Of a DNA stretch of 64,000 nucleotides, positions 55,296 through 64,000 are shown in pieces. Below the pieces are notes generated by a model. It was not told the origin of the DNA. It did no database searches and saw only the letters and a list, made by a program, of their open reading frames with translations. Numbering within the stretch: position 1 is the stretch's first letter; every line of letters starts with the position of its first letter. Position numbers and translations under genes: made by a program. The stretch is taken from contig CAWCXF010000008.1 in the NCBI GenBank assembly GCA_963799455.1, positions 1,798,001-1,862,000 on the forward strand, read 5' to 3'. The stretch is from CAWCXF01 sp963799455 (GTDB lineage Bacteria; Pseudomonadota; Alphaproteobacteria; Rhodobacterales; Rhodobacteraceae).

Positions 55296-56673
55296 GGGCC
55301 CGCCTCCGCCATCTGCTCCTTGATCTCGTGCATCGAGGCCGCGGGCACCAGCCGCACGAAGAGGAGGAACAGCCAGGCGAAGAGCCCCAGCGTGCCCGCG
55401 AGCAGCGCCCAGTCCCAGAGGGTCGGCCAGTAGATGCGCCACTGCGAGGGCAGGTGCCCGCGCGAGAGCGTCTCGGAGATGATCAGGATCCGCTCGAGCC
55501 ACATGCCGACGTTGATCAGGACGGCGACGCTCACGAGCGTCGGCAGGTGGCGGCGCGCCGCGCGCCACCAGAACACGAGCGGCAGGCCGCAGTTGAAGGC
55601 GATCATGCTCCAGTAGAGCGGCGCGTAGATGCCCTGGAACTCGAACCAGGTGACCAGGCGCTCGGACGCGTCGCCCGAGTACCACGAGAAGAACCACTCG
55701 GTGACGTAGCTCAGCGTCATGATCATCGACGCCAGGAGCAGGATCCTGGCCATCACGTCGAAGTGGTCGATGGTGACGAGGTGCTCGAGCCCCAGCCCGC
55801 GCCGGACGAGGGCCGCGAGCACCACCACCATGGCGAAGCCCGAGAACATGGCGCCGACGACGAAGTAGGGCGGGAAGATGGTCTCGTTCCAGCCCGACAT
55901 CATGCCGGCCGCGAAGTCCATCCCCACCACCGAGTGGACCGAGACGACGAGCGGCACGCCCAGCGCGGCCATCGCCCAGTAGTAGGATTCGTAGATCTTC
56001 CAGTGCCGCGCCGAGCCGCGCCAGCCGAGGGCCGCGGCGCCGTAGAGCGTGCGCCCGAGCCGGCCCCCCGCACGGTCGCGCATGGTGGCTAGGTCGGGGA
56101 TCGCGCCGGTGTACCAGAACAGGATCGAGAAGGTCAGGTAGCTGGCGATGGCGAAGAAGTCCCACACCAGCGGGCTGCGCCACTGCGGCAGCAGGCCCAT
56201 CGTGTCGGGGTAGGGCACGAGCCAGTAGAAGAGCCACGGCCGCCCGAGGTGGAAGATCGGGAAGAGCCCCGCGATCGCGGCCGCGAAGAGCGTCATCCCT
56301 TCGGCGAAGCGGCTGATCGAGGCGCGCCATCTCTGGCGCGTGAGCAGCAGCATCGAGGAGATGAGCGTGCCGGCGTTGCCGATGCCGATCCACCAGACGT
56401 AGTTGGCGATGGCGAAGCCCCAGACGTTGGTGGTGTTGATCCCCCAGACGCCGACGCCCTGCCAGACCAGCCACACCAGCGAGACGGCCATCAGCAGCGT
56501 CAGCGCGCTCGCGGCGGCGAAGGCGGCCCACCACGCGCGCCCGAAGCGGCGCTCCAGCACCGGGTCGGCGACGGCGGCCGTGATCGCGCCCTGGGAGGCG
56601 CCCATCGGCAGGTAGCGGGGGGCCTCGCGCTCGCGCGCCGAGGCGCGCAGGCCGGCCGGGTCGGCCGCGACGC

Positions 56674-56677
<4 letters not shown>
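55292..56677 (-). CDS. actC: Alternative complex III subunit ActC (NrfD-like quinol subunit)
   Basis: 461 residues, GTG start overlapping the actB stop, ten helices. GINTTNVWGFAIANYVWWIGIGNAGT, FPIFHLGRPWLFYWLVPYP and PVVVS-type helix VPLVVSVHSVVGMDFA are typical of ActC, the quinol-oxidising membrane subunit with a possible proton path. GTG gives a 30-residue polar N-terminus before MGASQGA, an alternative start. Confidence 0.93.
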
Positions 56678-59625
<2,948 letters not shown>

Positions 59626-59638
<13 letters not shown>

Positions 59639-60282
59639 GTCGAGCAGTCCGTCAGGCCCCGCAGGTCGAGGTCGTAGTGCTCCAGGAGCACGGCCGGGTC
59701 GATGTCGGGCGCGCCGCCCTGGGGCCAGAACGGGTCGTAGATCGCCTCCTCGGGGCGCAGGTTGGGGCCGGGGTCGCGGTGGCAGTCGAGGCACCAGCCC
59801 ATGGTCAGCGGCGCCTCCTGGCGCATCAGCTTCATCTCGCCCACCGGCCCGTGGCAGGTGGTGCAGCCCACGCCCTTGGCGACATGGATGGAGTGGTTGA
59901 AGTAGACGTAGTCGGGCAGCCGGTTCACCGGCGCCCATTCCAGCCGCACCTCCTCCACGAGGCTCTCGCGCACCGGCGCCAGCATGGGGGCGTTGGTCCA
60001 AAGCTGGCTGTGGCACGTCATGCAGGTGGTGGTGGGCGGGATGCCGGCCTTGGCGGAGACCTCGACGCTGGTGTGGCAGTAGCGGCAGTCGATGCCGACC
60101 TCGGCGGTGTGATGGGCGTGGCTGAAGGGGATCGGCTGCTCGACGGTCTGGTTGCGCCCCGTGGCGTAGTCCGATCGCGCCAGCACCACGCCCAAGCCCG
60201 CGGCCGACAGCGGCACCGTCACGACGCTGACGAGCGCGATCCGCGCGAGGGTGTCGGCCCTGGGTCGAAAGATCTGCGCCAC
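59626..60282 (-). CDS. actA: Alternative complex III subunit ActA, pentaheme cytochrome c
   Basis: 218 residues from the GTG (AQIFRPRADTLARIALVSV; GGAG lies about 12 bases upstream; an ATG 10 codons earlier is possible). One N-terminal anchor helix (residues 12-35), then five heme motifs: CRYCH (66-70), CMTCH (87-91), CTTCH (140-144), CLDCH (164-168) and CSTCH (213-217). First gene of the operon; carries electrons at the periplasmic face of ACIII. Confidence 0.94.
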
Positions 60283-60759
60283 GATCGAAGCTCCGAAAGG
60301 GGATTCGCGCACCGGCCGAACGACGCTCGAAAGGTATCGACGGGCGTCGCCATGTCCATCGTGACGTTGCAGGCCCGTGGGCGACGCGCGCGAGCGCGCC
60401 TGCGCGCAAGGCCTGCCGCCCTCGGACGGCCCGCCTCCAAAGCGGTCGTCACCTCCCTTCGCCCATCTCCGGCGGCGCCGAAGGCGTCGGCGCCCTCCGG
60501 AGGGAAGCGTCGGGCAGGGGGGCGATGGGGCTCCGAAGGGCGCCTCGGGCTCGAACCGACGGCGTCACGATGGCTCACCGTCGAAGGCGAGCCGTCGCGG
60601 GGCCGAGGTCCGGCCGCGCCCGGGCCGAGGCGAGCCGCACCGCTCGGAGGTCGCGGTGCGCCCGCTCGCGCGCGCCGTCTTCTTCGGGGCCGGGGACGGC
60701 CGGAGCTGTCGCGGCCCGTGGTTCCGTCGGTGTGAGGCGGCGTTCGGCGGGGGGTGGCG
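60283..60759. other. Spacer between actA and the IS region
   Basis: About 480 bases without a recognisable gene. It should hold the act-cta promoter; the stretch at 60320-60375 is the least GC-rich. The right half is GC-rich and merges into IS debris. No clear -35/-10 pair can be assigned. Confidence 0.5.
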
Positions 60760-61915
60760 ATGCTCGGCCGGCAGGAGCGCGGTCGGCTCGCGTTCTTCGT
60801 GTGCGGCTCGGCTCGCGGGAACTCGTGCCCGACGCTGATGTCCTGGCCCGGTCGATCGGGTGCTCGATCTCGGCGGGCTGCGCGGGGAGGCAGCCGAGCG
60901 CCACGCCGCGGGCGTCGGCCGTCCGGCGGTCGGCCCGGAGGCGGCGGTCCGGCCGGTGCCCGCGGGGTTCTTGATCGGGGGGCCGTGCGCGACCGACCCC
61001 TGACGCGCGAGGCGCGAGGCCCGACCCAGCGACCCGCTGGGCGATCCGCCGGTTCGCGGGCTTTGGCCAGCACGACCGGCTGCCGGCCCACTCCTCGCTC
61101 ACGCGCTCCGGCACGGATGGGGGCCGATCGCTTCCGGCGCCTCTTCGAGCGGACCGTGCGGGCCTGCGTCGCGGCCGGGGCCGCGAAGGGCGCGGTCTCG
61201 CGCGCGGACGTCGCCCGGGGTGTGCCTCGCCATGCGGCTGCCGAGGCCGTGGCGCAGGCCGACGGCGAGGAGGGGCCCGGTCCTTCGGCCTCGGCCGGAG
61301 CCGAGGCCGAAGGACGAGCGGGCGCTCTGCGACGCCGAGAAGACGGGCCGGTTCGAGAAGGCCCGCCTCCGGTCCCGAGGCCACGATGGCCACCACGGCC
61401 CGCAGCCGCCGGCTCGCGCCGAGCGTCAGGCAGCACGGCGTCGTGCTCGACGGCTCGCGCGCCTCGACGCGACGGCCCGGACGATGGGCGCCGCGACGGG
61501 ACCGTGACGGCCGACATGGGCCACGCCTGCGCGACGATCTTCGGCGGGCTGGAGCGGCGCGGGGTCGCGGCGGTGATGGCCTGTCGAGAGCCCGCCCCGG
61601 ACGCGATCCGGGGCCGAGCCGGTCCGCAGCCTGGTGCTGGAGCGCCGCTTCCGCCACGACGCCGAGCACGGCGTCCCGAAGGGCCCGGGGGGCCGAGCTC
61701 CTGCGGCCGGGGCCGCCCGTGAGGCACGGCCGCGCCTCCCGCTCCCGGGCGCGCGAGTGCCGGCGACGCGGCCTCGCCGCGCTCTGCCTGTCGAGGGGAC
61801 GGGCCGACGAGGCGGTCGTCGTCGGCCACGACCACCCGGCCCTGCCGCGCGCCCTGGCCTGCGGACCATGCGCGTCCAGGCGGCCCGGGCGGTAGCGTCC
61901 GCGGTGGTGGTGTAA
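60760..61915 (+). pseudogene. Degenerate IS1182-family transposase
   Basis: Fragments in changing frames follow the order of an IS1182-type transposase: MLGRQERGRLAFFV at the start, VRPVPAGFLIG and RWAIRRFAGFGQHDRLPAHSSLTR (61030-61110), then DRFRRLFERTVRACVAAG (about 61120-61180), DATMATTARSRRLAPSVRQH (61380-61440), VTADMGHACATIFGGLERRGV (61501-61565), RRFRHDAEHGV, GLAALCLSRG with VVVGHDHPAL (about 61785-61850), and a final MRVQAARAVASAVVV before a stop. At least five frameshifts and internal losses mean it cannot be active. Identification rests on recognising the family blocks by eye. Confidence 0.75.
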
Positions 61916-62081
61916 TTTCCGGGAGCGCCGACGGTGCTGTCCGGGGTGGGGCATTCCCCTTCCCTGGCGGTGTCGATTGCGGTGGCCACCGGGACCATCG
62001 GGTAAGGTGGAGTTGCACGCTCCACCCAAGCCCTGAGGACGACCCCGATGACCGAGGACAGACTACCGCTGGCCGAGCTGC
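61916..62081 (+). pseudogene. 5' end of a second IS256-like transposase, truncated
   Basis: After a non-coding stretch an ATG at 62049 opens MTEDRLPLAEL, the usual opening of one IS256 transposase subgroup, and the match stops exactly where the terminal repeat of the IS256 element begins (62082). The short length makes this tentative. Confidence 0.4.
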
Positions 62082-62145
62082 GGTGCTGTCTCGGAGGTGG
62101 TGGAAATCGGGATGACGCGATCTCCGGCGGGGCGAGGTTACGACG

Positions 62146-63408
62146 TCACGCGGCGAGATCAATCGCCTGATCGGCGAGCGGCGCGGAGAGGCTCTCCCAG
62201 CCGTCGACCTTGCGCATGACGATCTGCCCCGAGGCCAGCAGCGCCCAGAACAGCATGGGCGCGGTCTCGGCCTGGGGCAGGACGGTCTGGGTCTTGATGC
62301 GTCGCTTGAACTCCTCGTGCAGCCGCTCGATGGCGTTGGTCGTGCGGGCCGACTTCCACTGGCCGAGCGGCAGGCGCGTGAAGGTGAAGAGCCGATCCCC
62401 GTTCGGGGGGCTTACGCGGCCCCACCGGGGCCACGGTCCCCCCTCACCCTCGAGGCTGTCGGCGACGGGGCGGCACTTCAGCCGCCACTTGCGGAGGAAT
62501 GCCCTGCGGCGGTCCTCCACCTCGGCCGCCGTGTCGGCGTAGATCATGTCGCGGTAGTCTTCGGTCAGCTCGTCGTGGAGCCGCTTCGGGGCGTGGGCGA
62601 GCAGGTTGCGGTGCTTGTGAACCGTGCACCGCTGGGCCGGGACGTCGGGCCACAGCGCCGCCAGCGCCGCCTCGAGCCCGGGCGCGCCGTCGACGATGAG
62701 GAGCTCCGGCGCCTTGAGGCCGCGCCGGGTCATGTCCTCGAGAAAGGCCGTCCAGGCGACCGTGCTCTCGCCACCCATGCTCTTCAGCGCGAGCAGCACT
62801 TTCTGGCCGTCGCGGCGCACGCCGACCGCGACCAGCAGCGAGATGGCGGTCGCCTTGCGGTCGATCTTCACTCGCACCACCGTGCCGTCGAGGATCAGCC
62901 GGGCGATGTCCTGCGCGCCGAGATCGCGGGCGTTCCACGCCTCCCAGTCGGTCTTCACCTTGCGCCAGGCTCGGCTGACCACGTCCTTGCCGACAGCCCC
63001 GTCGAACAAGGCAGCCAAGGCGCGGCGCACCCGCCGGGTGTTGGTCCCGGCCAGGTAGGCCCCGGCGATCAGCGCCTCCGCGCGCTTGGTCAGGCGCTGA
63101 TAGCGACGCAGCCCCTTCGAGCGCCACTCCGCCGTGCCGCCCTCCTCGCGCATGAGCCGCGCCCTGGGCACGCGCACCGTCTCAGGCCCGAACGTGCCGA
63201 TCACCTGCCGCTCGCGATGCCCGTTGCGCCACCCCCGCGGTCCCTCGTCGGTCCGCTCGTAGCGGGCCCGTCCGAGCGCCGCCTCCAGCTCCTCCTCGAG
63301 GATCGCCTCGATGAAGGCGCGGACCCGGCCGCGGACCCCATCCTCGATCGGGTCGCTCCAGTCCCCGAGCGATGGCGCGCTCGCGCTCGTCGTCGTAGTC
63401 TCATCCAT
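62146..63408 (-). CDS. IS256-family (mutator-type) transposase
   Basis: 420 residues with the IS256 DDE triad: Asp174 (LILDGTVV), Asp240 (LLIVDGAPG, followed by AQRCTVHKHRNLLAH) and Glu361 (TTNAIERLHEEFKRRIKTQ). Residues 321-336 (EGGPWPRWGRVSPP) are an extra segment just before DRLFTFTRLP, coded by a palindrome and absent from typical members. The frame is open throughout, so the enzyme could be active if the insertion is tolerated. Confidence 0.93.
   Translation of the reverse strand: MDETTTTSASAPSLGDWSDPIEDGVRGRVRAFIEAILEEELEAALGRARYERTDEGPRGWRNGHRERQVIGTFGPETVRVPRARLMREEGGTAEWRSKGLRRYQRLTKRAEALIAGAYLAGTNTRRVRRALAALFDGAVGKDVVSRAWRKVKTDWEAWNARDLGAQDIARLILDGTVVRVKIDRKATAISLLVAVGVRRDGQKVLLALKSMGGESTVAWTAFLEDMTRRGLKAPELLIVDGAPGLEAALAALWPDVPAQRCTVHKHRNLLAHAPKRLHDELTEDYRDMIYADTAAEVEDRRRAFLRKWRLKCRPVADSLEGEGGPWPRWGRVSPPNGDRLFTFTRLPLGQWKSARTTNAIERLHEEFKRRIKTQTVLPQAETAPMLFWALLASGQIVMRKVDGWESLSAPLADQAIDLAA
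62402..62451. repeat. Palindromic insertion inside the IS256 transposase gene
   Basis: About 48 bases forming a hairpin: inner stem GGCCCC/GGGGCC with a 3-base loop, outer GGGGGG/CCCCCC arms. It adds 16 codons in frame between the SLE and GDRLFTF parts of the transposase. It looks like a small mobile palindromic element. Confidence 0.55.
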
Positions 63409-63506
63409 GGCGTGGTCTCCACGGCGGTGGCAACCGCCGTCCAGGGTTGGGTCAATGCCCGGAGACTACGCCAACCCCGAAACTCCACCACGTTCGCGAC
63501 AGGACC

Positions 63507-63827
63507 ATCGTCCTCGACGACATCGCCTACGCTCAGAAGGACCAGGCCGAGACCTCGGTGCTCTTCGAGCTCATCGCGCGGCGCTACGAAACCCGAAGCC
63601 TGGCCATCGCCGCCAACCAGCGCTCACGCGCCCGGGACCGCGTCTTCCCCGACCCCGCCGTCACCGTCGCCGCCATCGACAGGCTCGTCCACCACGCGAC
63701 CATCCTGGAGATGAACGTCGACAGTTACCGCCGCAGAGCGGCCGCCAGCCGAAAGGATGGCGAGGTCGCGGTCCCAGCGACAGCCTCCACCGACAGCCTC
63801 GACGACAACCACAAAGGAGCCGCCTGA
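63507..63827 (+). pseudogene. istB: 3' part of IS21-family istB (ATPase helper), truncated
   Basis: Directly after the IS256 right end the plus strand reads IVLDDIAYAQKDQAETSVLFELIARRYETRSL, AANQ, then VFPDPAVTVAAIDRLVHHATILEMN and SYRRR to a stop. These are the Walker B and C-terminal blocks of IstB; the N-terminal half with Walker A is missing. The residual frame can start at an upstream ATG in IS256 sequence (63447), but the protein would not be a functional ATPase. Confidence 0.85.
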
Positions 63828-63903
63828 ACCGCACGACCTCCAACCGCAGCAGCCAGCAAACCGGCCAACTTGGTTGTCGGTCCCGGCCAAGAAGGTTGAC
63901 GCC

Positions 63904-64000
63904 CTACAGCTGGTCGTCGTCGGGGATGGGCAGCTCGTCGGTGCCTGTCTCGGTCAGGCCGTAGAACTCGATGGCCTCGTAGGTCGTGAGGGTCTCGTCG
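63904..64000 (-). CDS. C-terminal end of an unidentified gene
   Basis: Only 31 residues before a TAG lie in the window: DETLTTYEAIEFYGL, then an acidic tail ending PIPDDDQL. Codon use is ordinary. Not recognised; it could be the first host gene right of the IS cluster or part of another element. Confidence 0.45.
   Translation of the reverse strand, partial: DETLTTYEAIEFYGLTETGTDELPIPDDDQL

Larger units (their letters stand above)
62082..63506. mobile_element. IS256-family insertion sequence, about 1.43 kb
   Basis: The transposase gene is flanked by imperfect terminal inverted repeats: 62082-62104 (GGTGCTGTCTCGGAGGTGG...) and 63484-63506 (...CACGTTCGCGACAGGACC) match at 19 of 23 positions. 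The length fits the family. The 8-9 bases outside each end do not match, so no target duplication is seen. The flanks are two different broken transposons. Confidence 0.8.

Noticed and set aside
62074..63515. Target-site duplication flanking the IS256 element
   Set aside because: The bases outside the inverted repeats (CGAGCTGC left, ATCGTCCT right) do not match.

Overview
The window is very GC-rich (roughly three quarters G+C by eye) and tightly packed, with most gene junctions overlapping by one to four bases (ATGA, GTGA, TGATG). The gene content fits an alphaproteobacterium near the Rhodobacterales: a GlpSTPQ-type glycerol ABC transporter, heterotetrameric sarcosine oxidase soxBDAG, pqqABCDE, a seven-gene Mrp antiporter, and a caa3-type oxidase coupled to alternative complex III (ACIII). 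No rRNA, tRNA or CRISPR array was recognised. The taxonomic call is an inference from gene content.

Layout. 1-7378: glycerol uptake and oxidation operon (minus strand: glpD-S-T-P-Q, a foreign low-GC ORF, then glpU, cut by the window start) with divergent glpR. 7359-15953: one-carbon and amine catabolism, with L-serine ammonia-lyase, sarcosine oxidase soxBDAG and a divergent GlxA/AraC-type regulator; together these would take sarcosine to glycine and then, with GlyA elsewhere, through serine to pyruvate. 16116-22508: an MFS exporter, a plus-strand trio for hydroxy-acid metabolism (D-2-hydroxyacid dehydrogenase, HpcH/HpaI aldolase, Ldh-type dehydrogenase) and an M19 dipeptidase. 23129-30944: pqqABCDE, a LysR regulator, a secreted SRPBCC protein, a diacylglycerol-kinase-like lipid kinase and an inositol monophosphatase-family protein. 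31162-33118: AbrB-type membrane protein and gluconokinase. 33309-39513: mrpABCDEFG. 39753-48739: a plus-strand sugar-acid operon (ThDP enzyme, enolase-superfamily dehydratase, an internally duplicated His-rich membrane protein, gluconate-2-dehydrogenase subunit 3 and GMC flavoprotein, GH15 glycosidase, SMP-30 lactonase). 48736-60282: minus-strand actABCDEF, two small unknown genes, then ctaC-ctaD-ctaE-cox4, i.e. a complete quinol-to-oxygen branch. 60760-63827: nested insertion-sequence debris (IS1182-family relic, IS256 element with recognisable terminal inverted repeats, an IS21 istB fragment).

Functionally the window is a periplasmic-oxidation and respiration region. PQQ synthesis, the gluconate/GMC enzymes, lactonase and gluconokinase handle sugars and sugar acids. 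Glycerol-3-phosphate and sarcosine oxidation also feed electrons to the quinone pool or O2. ACIII-caa3 and Mrp handle proton and sodium energetics.

Two window-wide oddities matter for anyone using the annotation. First, several conserved genes (soxA, pqqE, the lipid kinase, the ThDP enzyme, the GMC enzyme, ctaD, actB) are broken by single-base-type frameshifts, and the phosphatase gene by an in-frame TAG. Six of the ten frameshifts lie at or beside GATC, which suggests systematic sequencing error more than gene loss. Second, short tandem repeats with units of mostly 12, 15 or 18 bases sit at many gene ends and linkers, giving the proteins low-complexity tails.
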